Positions 8,680-19,477 of a stretch of DNA of 22,963 nt are shown piece by piece. The stretch covers positions 1-22,963 of the forward strand of contig JAUCBJ010003699.1 of the NCBI GenBank assembly GCA_032718475.1. Reading direction: 5' to 3'. Under the pieces are notes generated by a model that saw only the letters and a list, made by a program, of their open reading frames with translations, ran no database searches and was not told the origin of the DNA. The position numbers were made by a program, and so were the translations under genes. Every line of letters starts with the position of its first letter. Within the stretch, counting starts at the first letter, position 1. This DNA is from Nemertoderma westbladi. Its lineage: Eukaryota; Xenacoelomorpha; Nemertodermatida; Nemertodermatidae.

Positions 8680-9034
8680 AAATCTGTCTGAAAATATTGT
8701 CCTATCGGGTTTCGCGCAAATTTTATCCCCCTTGACTTTGAATCTAATCTTCGTAAAATAGTAGATATCCATTGCGAATATGCGGGTTAAAGGAAGTTGA
8801 GGTTAAAACAAAGAGAACTATTATAACGGTCAAATCAAAACATTATAATATCTTTCTCAATGAATCTATGTGGCCAGGAGATGATCCTAAAACCACTGAG
8901 CATTTTAAGTATACAAATATATCAACTCTGTTACAAATTATAATAAAATGAATTAGAATTGAGCTGTCAAAGCTAATGTAATTTAATGATGTTATATTTG
9001 TTAAAGTATATTACATCACAAACTTCCAACCTGG

Positions 9035-9065
9035 AGGTCACCAGTTCGATCCCATCTGGACTTCA
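9035..9065 (+). other. tRNA-like B box, possible truncated SINE
   Basis: AGTTCGATCCC at 9043-9053 matches a pol III B box, and the preceding AACCTGGAGGTCACC looks like the variable/T-arm region of tRNA-derived SINEs. No A box is visible upstream, and the T stem does not pair well, so this is at best a 5'-truncated SINE. Confidence 0.25.
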
Positions 9066-9138
9066 TTGCCGACATTTCAAAGCTGTTAATTGATGTTAAC
9101 GACATACTGACTAACAGGGGGGTTGGTATGTATATATT

Positions 9139-9203
9139 AAATTAAATGAAAGGAAGAACAGGAGTTGGGGGTGAGTCGGGGTGTTCTTCCTTTCATTTAA
9201 TTT
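9139..9203. repeat. Stem-loop, perfect 22-bp arms
   Basis: The left arm 9139-9160 and right arm 9182-9203 are exact complements, around a G-rich 21-base loop (GGAGTTGGGGGTGAGTCGGGG). It may be a small foldback element or a transcribed hairpin; no target duplication is clear. Confidence 0.8.
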
Positions 9204-10334
9204 ATTTCAAAGCTGTATCCAACGAAAGTTATCTGGTAGTAAGTAAGTAGGTAGCTAAGTTAGCATTGGATTTTCCAGGAGAAACTCAGACTAAACAAAC
9301 GCAGCGCAAAGCGCTGCGAAACTCATCAACAGAGTTCTTATAGATGCTGACAGGGAATAGGGCGAGCTAGCATGGCACCTGTCTTCCTACGTATAAGATA
9401 TAGCCGCACATCAATCGCGTCTCAATAATTCGCGTTTAAATCTAAAAATATTACTGTAAACCTTGTAAAGCACCTATAATTAATACTTTCCTTCACAACT
9501 GGGGGGAGTTTTCATGAATTCCACTCACTATGTATTATTGAGATGTGTAGAGTTTCATTCCAACTTATTCTTATAATAATTTACACCGTATTTGTTATTT
9601 TGTTTTATCTAGAAGTACATACGCAATGCAACCAACCCAACTATTGAATTTAATTACACTAGCAAGTAATCTATTTCTTTCAGTATGACGTAGCGCAGCA
9701 CACGTTCACTTTAATTACGGTATCCATTCGAGGTGAGTGGGGAAACGGTTTCTTTAGTGTTATGGTTGAGTTTGTGGGCCACCCATACGCCGTTATGGGC
9801 CTTTGTTCACAAATCGATTTTCCCCTCCTACCATCTCCACTGCAACATTGGGCCTCTGTAACGCTGACGAGAACTCCAATAATCATATATTATGCGCGCG
9901 GCATTACTATGTCGGGATGCAATAGCGGCTATTATTCATTCAAGGCAGCTGTTACGTTATTGCTAATCAATGGGTGGTCAAACAATATATTTAGCATAGG
10001 GTTGCTGTTCATGTACCAATCATTTTTACACACTTTTTATATGTTTTTTACATATTTAATCGTACACAAGGCGATCTACTGAACAATAAAATATAGTTCG
10101 CCTTTATTTATATAATTATTTTTAATATTTTTGTTTTACAAGATAAGTTTATACATTGTATATTTCATCCACATTTAGTATAATTTTTATAATTATTTAC
10201 CATTACATATACAGTAGTTAGCTATCAACAAGGCTATCTAGGCTGACTTGTTAGTTCTAGTAATTATCAGCCTTTGCAGTGATGTTTATTTCGTTGTTGT
10301 ACGACAATGAATGTTTTAATTTCTAAACAATAAA
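9204..10334. other. Noncoding 5' flank of the TPM-domain gene
   Basis: No exon is supported. A small hairpin CGCAGCGC-AAA-GCGCTGCG lies at about 9300-9318. Open frames at 9762-10082 (plus) and 9680-9886 (minus) have no recognisable features. The promoter and 5' UTR of the plus-strand gene should lie here, but I see no decisive TATA box or initiator. Confidence 0.4.
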
Positions 10335-10607
10335 ATGTTAATTAACAACAAAGTTGCCTTCCTTTTATATTTGGATATATTTATGATAATACTCGCTGAT
10401 GATATTTATAGCATAGACCGATGGACCATTGGTAACATCCCCAATCCTATCGTGTATCCCATACAGTGTGGGTTGGAGAAACCGGGGTTTCTATGCGACC
10501 CTGACTCCATTATTGACAGGGTCGATAGAGAAGCTTTAGATTCCAAACTAAAGGCAATATTTGATAACACAGATTCACAATGTGAAAGTACAAACGATGG
10601 CAAACAG
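10335..10607 (+). CDS. MOLO-1/TPM-domain family protein, exon 1
   Basis: ATG at 10335 (context AAAATG) opens 91 codons. Residues 5-21 form a signal peptide core (KVAFLLYLDIFMIILA). Then W30-TIGNIPNP, CG at 45-46, FLCDPD (52-57) and a helix starting SIIDRVDREALDSKLKAIF match the opening of the TPM domain in the MOLO-1 family, whose usual signature is CG...VCDPD...L...E...LD..L. In C. elegans MOLO-1 is a single-pass membrane protein that acts as an auxiliary subunit of levamisole-sensitive acetylcholine receptors; the role of this homologue is unknown. The exon ends CAAACAG|GTATGT, phase 0. Reading on would add only VCSK and a stop, which supports splicing here. Confidence 0.8.
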
Positions 10608-10905
10608 GTATGTAGCAAGTAACTCAGTAAAGATAAGAAATATCGAAATAAATAAAATATTATAATCGAATCAAGATGACGACACATAGGGCTATCGTTG
10701 CCCTTGGAAACCGAATTGGGAGTTATGGGGAGTGGGTATATCATTAATCACCTGTCACAAAATCAATTAGTTTGTCAATAATCTTTCAGTGAATATATGC
10801 TATTATGAAGACTATGCTATTATCTTTTGTTTAGTCTCTGAGGTTGATCTTTGTAGTTATTATGTGTCATTGTCTGCTATTTTCTAACAGACTCGTTCTA
10901 TTCAG

Positions 10906-11095
10906 GGTTTCCGTTTTATGGTTGCCGTGGTGCTACATATCGCTTGGTACGACGAAACTGCTCACAACAAAGACGACAATCTCACCCAATGGTTTGCTAA
11001 CGAATTGGCGAATAGCGAGTGGCAAGAATCCGGTTGCGGAAACGAAATCGTACTTGTTGTCAACGTTGGGGACATGCGACTTGCCTTGGGAACCG
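10906..11095 (+). CDS. MOLO-1/TPM-domain family protein, exon 2
   Basis: The acceptor TATTCAG ends at 10905. The frame continues GFRFMVAVVLHI (central beta strand of the TPM fold, equivalent to GYQIAVALV in relatives), then WFANELANSEWQESGCGNEIVLVVNVGDMRLALGTG. The latter is the family pattern of helix, a Cys-Gly-Asn turn, a strand and then D-x-x-L-x-x-G-x-G. The exon ends GGAACCG|GTAAGC in phase 1. An alternative acceptor, TTTCTAACAG ending at 10890, has the better pyrimidine tract and is in frame. It would add five residues (TRSIQ) in a loop, so two isoforms are possible. Length and order fit the domain well. Confidence 0.8.
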
Positions 11096-11580
11096 GTAAG
11101 CAAGTTTCTTGTTCCTATCAGCTATAATTTCTTTTAGATCGGTTCATAGTTATTTGGCATTTGCAGGCTGCAACAGATTTAATAATAGAATTATATAATT
11201 TTAAAGATTTCACTAAAAACAAAATTGTTTTATATCACACAGTTTCACATGTCCACTATCCAGCTGTCATTCCGTGTAGTTACAATTTTGAAGTAATCTT
11301 CATACATAAGTTGTATTAAGAAAACATTAACATTACGAAATGATTGTATTTATACATTATAAGTGATAGAAACTGCACAAATTATATTAGTTGCTGTATA
11401 AATAAAAAAAAATGTAAAAATGACATTAATTATGTTATAAATAAGTTAGCTTATATTTATGGTGGCGTTTGGAGCCATGTTATAATAATATAGCTAGGCC
11501 CAACTGGTTATTAATAGCTATACCCCGCCTAACGGTAGGTAATGCAGTAGGCCTATCTGGCTGTCAGGCAAATTTCCACC

Positions 11581-11669
11581 TATTGTTTACGTGGTAACCA
11601 TGACGGCGTTAAGTAATGTCCACTAGGGGGACATTACTTAACGCCGTCATTGTTACCACGTAAACAATA
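11581..11669. repeat. Near-perfect 89-bp hairpin (41-bp arms), MITE-like
   Basis: Arms 11581-11621 and 11629-11669 are complementary with one mismatch, and the loop is 7 bases (ACTAGGG). Outer bases are TA on both sides, so it could be an 85-bp foldback element inserted at TA and duplicating it, as Tc1/mariner-type MITEs do. Because it lies in an intron on the sense strand, the transcript would form a long double-stranded hairpin similar in size to a pre-miRNA or endo-siRNA precursor. Confidence 0.85.
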
Positions 11670-12255
11670 ACACCAAATACAATACTAAATGTACAGGCCA
11701 GTACAATGCTGCAATGTCCTCTAAAGTTGTAAAGAGCTAAATAACAACTCGCTGTTAATACTAACGGCGTTGGAATAAAGTACTTTACATTGTTTTGATA
11801 ATCCTTGCTTTATTTGCTCTTTATCTTTACGTTTGCACGATAAACCTGTTAAATTCAAATTTATACAAGTGAACACGTAAGTAAATAGTTTAGCGGAGTT
11901 TAGCAATTCCCCTGGATAGAATTGTTATGACGTTTTGAACTCTATGGTGCGGTGGTATGATACAAGGTAATTGGGTAATGCAAGCTGTCTTCCCAGAACA
12001 TTAACATTGAAGGTTTATTTTTTGAACATGAAGCCCACAACAATGTATGGCATACTTTTAGTATTTTAATTCAATAAATAATATTTTTTGATCGAAAAGT
12101 ATTTAGATAAATATAATATTAATGCGTTAAGAAAATTAATATTAAATTACAAATTTTAAATTAAAACTTAAAAAGTGATTAATCAAATACTTAATTTCCG
12201 AAATGAGGTATGGATGCTGATACAGTATAACAATAGCGACAAAATAAGAAAGCTA

Positions 12256-12360
12256 AGGGGGGAGGGGTGGGGGGGTGTAAGTTAGTCTGTTTCATTGGGG
12301 AGGGGGGGGGGGGGGGGTATGTAAGTCTGTTCCGTCGGGTGGGGGTGTGTGTGGTGGGGT
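12256..12360 (+). repeat. G-rich tract with two GTAAGT..GTCTGTT copies
   Basis: Long G runs (12257-12275, 12297-12317, 12338-12345 and on) alternate with two copies of a GTAAGTTAGTCTGTTTC / GTAAGTCTGTTCCG motif. Read on the minus strand this is a C-rich repeat following the stop of the LINE ORF, so it may be the LINE 3' UTR. It is also a candidate G-quadruplex region. Confidence 0.7.
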
Positions 12361-12361
12361 A

Positions 12362-12748
12362 TTAGGGACCATGGACCACCTCGTAGAGTCCCTCGTTGTT
12401 AATGAGTGAGGGGTCCACGGTCCCCATAATGGAGGCCGCATTGCCGACCAGGATGGCGATTGCCAGCCTTTGCAGGAGGAAGCGGTGAGATCGGGGCTCC
12501 TGGGTGATAGAGTGGAGTCTTGCCCCGATCTCCTTCAGGAACTCGGATGTTTCAGGGCCGGGGCGGCCCAAGGTCTCGTAGGCTACTGGATGGAAGAGGT
12601 AGCCCCGGTCCAAGAGTTCCTGGTACTTGCGGATCTTTAGAGTTTCCGCTTCCTCTACAGTGCGGCCTCCGGCGGATAGGGTCTGGGCGAAGTGGCTGGC
12701 CGCCAGTGAAAAATTCACATGAAGTGAATCTTTCCCTTTTGATGACAT
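12362..12748 (-). pseudogene. 5'-truncated LINE tail (C-terminal ORF2 fragment)
   Basis: The minus-strand frame of 128 codons matches the extreme C-terminus of RT proteins from a different LINE group than the one at 5300-7620. From about residue 15 it reads LAASHFAQT, then an Ala/Glu-rich helix and KYQELL...YLFHPVAYETLGRPGPETSEFLKEIGARL. It ends DPRS/EPRS-type HRFLLQRLAIAILVGNAASIMGT before a stop at 12362-12364. The first 14 residues are probably host sequence read through, so the ATG is not meaningful and the element begins near 12711. This is typical 5' truncation after target-primed insertion. The frame is still open, so the insertion is fairly recent. It lies 70 bases from the exon 3 acceptor. 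Confidence 0.75.
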
Positions 12749-12779
12749 TATTACATTAACTATTATAACTTTATTTCAG

Positions 12780-12948
12780 GTTCTAAAGCCGCCGAATTAT
12801 TTCCCAAATGTATTGTGGATCGCATTGTCATGCTGGATGTAATGGAATTGTTCGAATCGTCTCTCTACGCCGAATCCGTCGCTGATATCATTTACCACGT
12901 CCGGGATGTTATCAGCAAGGAGGAATCCGGAGAGCCATATTATTGCAG
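12780..12948 (+). CDS. MOLO-1/TPM-domain family protein, exon 3
   Basis: The acceptor TTATTTCAG ends at 12779. The first two bases complete the Gly codon from exon 2, giving ...GTG-SKAAELFPKCIVDRIVMLDVMELFESSLYAESVADIIYHVRDVISKEESGEPYYC. This is the last helical part of the TPM domain (ITDxxIxxI...Y..gI..iv in relatives). The exon ends GCAG|GTCTGT at 12948 in phase 2. The donor is suboptimal (C, T at +3/+4) and its intronic bases are the first bases of the 37-bp tandem array. If not spliced, the frame reads 21 more codons into the array and stops at 13010-13012. Family members usually continue to a transmembrane helix, so at least one further exon beyond the window is expected. Confidence 0.75.
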
Positions 12949-15900
12949 GTCTGTTCGGATCTCTCCTAAGTGTAGGGGTTTAATCGTCTGTTCGGATCCC
13001 ACCTTAGTGTAGGGGTTTAATCGTCTGTTCGGATCCCACCTTAGTGTAGGGGTTTAATCGTCTGTTCGGATCCCACCTTAGTGTAGGGGTTTAATCGTCT
13101 GTTCGGATCCCACCTTAGTGTAGGGGTTTAATCGTCTGTTCGGATCCCACCTTAGTGTAGGGGTTTAATCGTCTGTTCGGATCCCACCTAGTGTAGGGGT
13201 TTAATCGTCTGTTCGGATCCCACCTTAGTGTAGGGGTTTAATCGTCTGTTCGGATCCCACCTTAGTGTAGGGGTTTAATCGTCTGTTCGGATCCCACCTT
13301 AGTGTAGGGGTTTAATCGTCTGTTCGGATCCCACCTTAGTGTAGGGGTTTAATCGTCTGTTCGGATCCCACCTTAGTGTAGGGGTTTAATCGTCTGTTCG
13401 GATCCCACCTTAGTGTAGGGGTTTAATCGTCTGTTCGGATCCCACCTTAGTGTAGGGGTTTAATCGTCTGTTCGGATCCCACCTTAGTGTAGGGGTTTAA
13501 TCGTCTGTTCGGATCCCACCTTAGTGTAGGGGTTTAATCGTCTGTTCGGATCCCACCTTAGTGTAGGGGTTTAATCGTCTGTTCGGATCCCACCTTAGTG
13601 TAGGGGTTTAATCGTCTGTTCGGATCCCACCTTAGTGTAGGGGTTTAATCGTCTGTTCGGATCCCACCTTAGTGTAGGGGTTTAATCGTCTGTTCGGATC
13701 CCACCTTAGTGTAGGGGTTTAATCGGCTGTTCGGATCCCACCTTAGTGTAGGGGTTTAATCGTCTGTTCGGATCCCACCTTAGTGTAGGGGTTTAATCGT
13801 CTGTTCGGATCTCTCCTTAGTGTAGGGGTTTAATCGTCTGTTCGGATCCCACCTTAGTGTAGGGGTTTAATCGTCTGTTCGGATCCCACCTTAGTGTAGG
13901 GGTTTAATCGTCTGTTCGGATCCCACCTTAGTGTAGGGGTTTAATCGTCTGTTCGGATCCCTCCTTAGTGTAGGGGTTTAATCGTCTGTTCGGATCCCAC
14001 CTTAGTGTAGGGGTTTAATCGTCTGTTCGGATCCCACCTTAGTGTAGGGGTTTAATCGTCTGTTCGGATCCCACCTTAGTGTAGGGGTTTAATCGTCTGT
14101 TCGGATCCCACCTTAGTGTAGGGGTTTAATCGTCTGTTCGGATCCCACCTTAGTGTAGGGGTTTAATCGTCTGTTCGGATCCCACCTTAGTGTAGGGGTT
14201 TAATCGTCTGTTCGGATCTCTCCTTAGTGTAGGGGTTTAATCGTCTGTTCGGATCCCACCTTAGTGTAGGGGTTTAATCGTCTGTTCGGATCCCACCTTA
14301 GTGTAGGGGTTTAATCGTCTGTTCGGATCCCACCTTAGTGTAGGGGTTTAATCGTCTGTTCGGATCCCACCTTAGTGTAGGGGTTTAATCGTCTGTTCGG
14401 ATCCCACCTTAGTGTAGGGGTTTAATCGTCTGTTCGGATCCCACCTTAGTGTAGGGGTTTAATCGTCTGTTCGGATCCCACCTTAGTGTAGGGGTTTAAT
14501 CGTCTGTTCGGATCCCACCTTAGTGTAGGGGTTTAATCGTCTGTTCGGATCCCACCTTAGTGTAGGGGTTTAATCGTCTGTTCGGATCCCACCTTAGTGT
14601 AGGGGTTTAATCGTCTGTTCGGATCCCACCTTAGTGTAGGGGTTTAATCGTCTGTTCGGATCCCACCTTAGTGTAGGGGTTTAATCGTCTGTTCGGATCC
14701 CACCTTAGTGTAGGGGTTTAATCGTCTGTTCGGATCCCACCTTAGTGTAGGGGTTTAATCGTCTGTTCGGATCTCTCCTTAGTGTAGGGGTTTAATCGTC
14801 TGTTCGGATCCCACCTTAGTGTAGGGGTTTAATCGTCTGTTCGGATCCCACCTTAGTGTAGGGGTTTAATCGTCTGTTCGGATCCCACCTTAGTGTAGGG
14901 GTTTAATCGTCTGTTCGGATCCCACCTTAGTGTAGGGGTTTAATCGTCTGTTCGGATCCCACCTTAGTGTAGGGGTTTAATCGTCTGTTCGGATCCCACC
15001 TTAGTGTAGGGGTTTAATCGTCTGTTCGGATCCCACCTTAGTGTAGGGGTTTAATCGTCTGTTCGGATCCCACCTTAGTGTAGGGGTTTAATCGTCTGTT
15101 CGGATCCCACCTTAGTGTAGGGGTTTAATCGTCTGTTCGGATCCCACCTTAGTGTAGGGGTTTAATCGTCTGTTCGGATCCCACCTTAGTGTAGGGGTTT
15201 AATCGTCTGTTCGGATCCCACCTTAGTGTAGGGGTTTAATCGTCTGTTCGGATCCCACCTTAGTGTAGGGGTTTAATCGTCTGTTCGGATCTCTCCTTAG
15301 TGTAGGGGTTTAATCGTCTGTTCGGATCCCACCTTAGTGTAGGGGTTTAATCGTCTGTTCGGATCCCACCTTAGTGTAGGGGTTTAATCGTCTGTTCGGA
15401 TCCCACCTTAGTGTAGGGGTTTAATCGTCTGTTCGGATCCCACCTTAGTGTAGGGGTTTAATCGTCTGTTCGGATCCCACCTTAGTGTAGGGGTTTAATC
15501 GTCTGTTCGGATCCCACCTTAGTGTAGGGGTTTAATCGTCTGTTCGGATCCCACCTTAGTGTAGGGGTTTAATCGTCTGTTCGGATCCCACCTTAGTGTA
15601 GGGGTTTAATCGTCTGTTCGGATCCCACCTTAGTGTAGGGGTTTAATCGTCTGTTCGGATCCCACCTTAGTGTAGGGGTTTAATCGTCTGTTCGGATCCC
15701 ACCTTAGTGTAGGGGTTTAATCGTCTGTTCGGATCCCACCTTAGTGTAGGGGTTTAATCGTCTGTTCGGATCCCACCTTAGTGTAGGGGTTTAATCGTCT
15801 GTTCGGATCCCACCTTAGTGTAGGGGTTTAATCGTCTGTTCGGATCCCACCTTAGTGTAGGGGTTTAATCGTCTGTTCGGATCCCACCTTAGTGTAGGGG

Positions 15901-17054
15901 TTTAATCGTCTGTTCGGATCCCACCTTAGTGTAGGGGTTTAATCGTCTGTTCGGATCCCACCTTAGTGTAGGGGTTTAATCGTCTGTTCGGATCCCACCT
16001 TAGTGTAGGGGTTTAATCGTCTGTTCGGATCCCACCTTAGTGTAGGGGTTTAATCGTCTGTTCGGATCCCACCTTAGTGTAGGGGTTTAATCGTCTGTTC
16101 GGATCCCACCTTAGTGTAGGGGTTTAATCGTCTGTTCGGATCCCACCTTAGTGTAGGGGTTTAATCGTCTGTTCGGATCTCTCCTTAGTGTAGGGGTTAA
16201 ATCGTCTGTTCGGATCCCACCTTAGTGTAGGGCTTTAATCGTCTGTTCGGATCCCACCTTAGTGTAGGGGTTTAATCGTCTGTTCGGATCCCACCTTAGT
16301 GTAGGGGTTTAATCGTCTGTTCGGATCCCACCTTAGTGTAGGGGTTTAATCGTCTGTTCGGATCCCACCTTAGTGTAGGGGTTTAATCGTCTGTTCGGAT
16401 CCCACCTTAGTGTAGGGGTTTAATCGTCTGTTCGGATCCCACCTTAGTGTAGGGGTTTAATCGTCTGTTCGGATCCCACCTTAGTGTAGGGGTTTAATCG
16501 TCTGTTCGGATCCCACCTTAGTGTAGGGGTTTAATCGTCTGTTCGGATCCCACCTTAGTGTAGGGGTTTAATCGTCTGTTCGGATCCCACCTTAGTGTAG
16601 GGCTTTAATCGTCTGTTCGGATCCCACCTTAGTGTAGGGGTTTAATCGTCTGTTCGGATCCCACCTTAGTGTAGGGGTTTAATCGTCTGTTCGGATCCCA
16701 CCTTAGTGTAGGGGTTTAATCGTCTGTTCGGATCCCACCTTAGTGTAGGGGTTTAATCGTCTGTTCGGATCCCACCTTAGTGTAGGGGTTTAATCGTCTG
16801 TTCGGATCCCACCTTAGTGTAGGGGTTTAATCGTCTGTTCGGATCCCACCTTAGTGTAGGGGTTTAATCGTCTGTTCGGATCCCACCTTAGTGTAGGGGT
16901 TTAATCGTCTGTTCGGATCCCACCTTAGTGTAGGGGTTTAATCGGCTGTTCGGATCCCACCTTAGTGTAGGGGTTTAATCGTCTGTTCGGATCCCACCTT
17001 AGTGTAGGGGTTTAATCGTCTGTTCGGATCCCACCTTAGTGTAGGGGTTTAATC

Positions 17055-17835
17055 GTCTGTTCGGATCTCTCCTTAGTGTAGGGGTTAAATCGTCTGTTCG
17101 GATCCCACCTTAGTGTAGGGGTTTAATCGTCTTTTCGGATCCCACCTTAGTGTAGGGCTTTAATCGTCTGTTCGGATCCCACCTTAGTGTAGGGGTTTAA
17201 TCGTCTGTTCGGATCCCACCTTAGTGTAGGGGTTTAATCGTCTGTTCGGATCCCACCTTAGTGTAGGGGTTTAATCGTCTGTTCGGATCCCACCTTAGTG
17301 TAGGGGTTTAATCGGCTGTTCGGATCCCACCTTAGTGTAGGGGTTTAATCGTCTGTTCGGATCCCACCTTAGTGTAGGGGTTTAATCGTCTGTTCGGATA
17401 TCTCCTTAGTGTGTAGGGGTTTAATCGTCTGTTCGGATCCCACCTTAGTGTAGGGGTTTAATCGTCTGTTCGGATCCCACCTTAGTGTAGGGGTTTAATC
17501 GTCTGTTCGGATCCCACCTTAGTGTAGGGGTTTAATCGTCTGTTCGGATCCCACCTTAGTGTAGGGGTTTAATCGTCTGTTCGGATCCCACCTTAGTGTA
17601 GGGGTTTAATCGTCTGTTCGGATCCCACCTTAGTGTAGGGGTTTAATCGTCTGTTCGGATCCCACCTTAGTGTAGGGGTTTAATCGTCTGTTCGGATCTC
17701 TCCTTAGTGTAGGGGTTTAATCGTCCGTTCGGATCCCACCTTAGTGTAGGGGTTTAATCGGCTGTTCGGATCCCACCTTAGTGTAGGTGTTTAATCGTCT
17801 GTTCGGATCCCACCTTAGTGTAGGGGTTTAATCGT
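17055..17835. repeat. Higher-order repeat block, copy 1
   Basis: A GGATCTCTCC + GGGGTTAAATC unit starts at 17055. Then come a GTCTTTTCGG + GGGCTTTAATC unit two units later, a TCGGCTG unit, the 39-bp GGATATCTCC unit at 17388 (+333) and a GGATCTCTCC unit at 17686 (+298). These are followed by GTCCGTTC, TCGGCTG and TGTAGGTGTTTAATC variants. The same series recurs at 19478 and 21519. Confidence 0.85.
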
Positions 17836-18243
17836 CTGTTCGGATCCCACCTTAGTGTAGGGGTTTAATCGTCTGTTCGGATCCCACCTTAGTGTAGGGC
17901 TTTAATCGTCTGTTCGGATCCCACCTTAGTGTAGGGGTTTAATCGTCTGTTCGGATCCCACCTTAGTGTAGGGGTTTAATCGTCTGTTCGGATCCCTCCT
18001 TAGTGTAGGGGTTTAATCGTCTGTTCGGATCCCACCTTAGTGTAGGGGTTTAATCGTCTGTTCGGATCCCACGTCTTAGTGTAGGGGTTTAATCGTCTTT
18101 TCGGATCCCACCTTAGTGTAGGGGTTTAATCGTCTGTTCGGATCCCACCTTAGTGTAGGGGTTTAATCGATCGGTTCGGATCTCTCCTTAGTGTAGGGGT
18201 TTAATCGTCTGTTCGGATCCCACCTTAGTGTAGGGGTTTAATC

Positions 18244-18465
18244 GTCTTTTCGGATCCCACCTTAGTGTAGGGGTTTAGTCGTCTGTTCGGATATCTCCTT
18301 AGTGTGTAGGGGTTAAATCGTCTGTTCGGATCTCTCCTTAGTGTAGGGGTTTAATCGTCTTTTCGGATCCCACCTTAGTGTAGGGGTTTAATCGTCTGTT
18401 CGGATATCTCCTTAGTGTGTAGGTGTTTAATCGTCTGTTCGGATCCCACCTAAGTGTAGGGGTTT
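18244..18465. repeat. Array segment duplicated at the window end, copy 1
   Basis: These 222 bases, with the rare variants TTTAGTC, two 39-bp units, GGGGTTAAATC and CCTAAG, are identical in order to 22742-22963, at an offset of 4498 bp. Confidence 0.85.
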
Positions 18466-19477
18466 AATCGTCTGTTCGGATCCCACCTTAGTGTAGGGGT
18501 TTAATCGTCTGATCGGATCCCACCATAGTGTAGGGGTTTAATCGTCTGTTCGGATCCCACCTTAGTGTAGGGGTTTAATCGTCTGTTCGGATATCTCCTT
18601 AGTGTGTAGGGGTTAAATCGTCTGTTCGGATCTCCCCTTAGTGTAGGGCTTTAATCGTCTGTTCGGATCCCACCTTAGTGTAGGGGTTTAATCGTCTGTT
18701 CGGATCCCACCTTAGTGTAGGGGTTTAATCGTCTGTTCGGATCCCACCTTAGTGTAGGGGTTTAATCGTCTTTTCGGATCCCACCTTAGTGCAGGGCTTT
18801 AATCGTCTGTTCGGATCCCACCTTAGTGTAGGGGTTTAATCGTCTGTTTGGATCCCACCTTAGTGTAGGGGTTTAATCGTCTGTTCGGATCCCACCTTAG
18901 TGTAGGGGTTTAATCGTCTTTTCGGATCACACCTTAGTGTAGGGCTTTAATCGTCTGTTCACTGTTCAGATATCTCCTTAGTGTAGGGCTTTAATCGTCT
19001 GTTCGGATCCCACCTTAGTGTAGGGGTTTAATCGGCTGTTCGGATCCCACCTTAGTGTAGGGGTTTAATCGTCTGTTCGGATCCCACCTTAGTGTAGGGG
19101 TTTAATCGTCTGTTCGGATCCCACCTTAGTGTAGGGGTTTAATCGTCTGTTCGGATCCCACCTTAGTGTAGGGGTTTAATCGTCTTTTCGTATCCCACCT
19201 TAGTGTAGGGCTTTAATCGTCTGTTCGGATCCCACCTTAGTGTAGGGGTTTAATCGTCTGTTCGGATCCCACCTTAGTGTAGGGGTTTAATCGTCTGTTC
19301 GGATCCCACCTTAGTGTAGGGGTTTAATCGTCTGTTCGGATCCCACCTTAGTGTAGGGGTTTAATCGGCTGTTCGGATCCCACCTTAGTGTAGGGGTTTA
19401 ATCGTCTGTTCGGATCCCACCTTAGTGTAGGGGTTTAATCGTCTGTTCGGATCCCACCTTAGTGTAGGGGTTTAATC

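Larger units (their letters stand above)
7960..9040. other. AT-rich noncoding stretch
   Basis: No gene is supported. It contains a very AT-rich segment (8095-8170), a short ACTGAATATA-type tandem repeat (8434-8490) and an 11-bp repeat (8644-8679). A 110-codon minus-strand open frame across 8265-8597 is explained by the repeats and composition. Confidence 0.5.
11096..12779 (+). other. Intron 2 of the TPM-domain gene
   Basis: GTAAGC donor at 11096, TTATTTCAG acceptor ending at 12779, with a branch-point-like CATTAAC 20-30 bases upstream. The intron is AT-rich and has accumulated a foldback hairpin (11581-11669) and a LINE tail with G-rich flank (12256-12715). Otherwise I see nothing in 11170-11580 or 11700-12240. 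Confidence 0.7.

Noticed and set aside
9680-10082. Overlapping ORFs on both strands upstream of the TPM gene
   Set aside because: No domain, signal or splice pattern. Length is compatible with chance.
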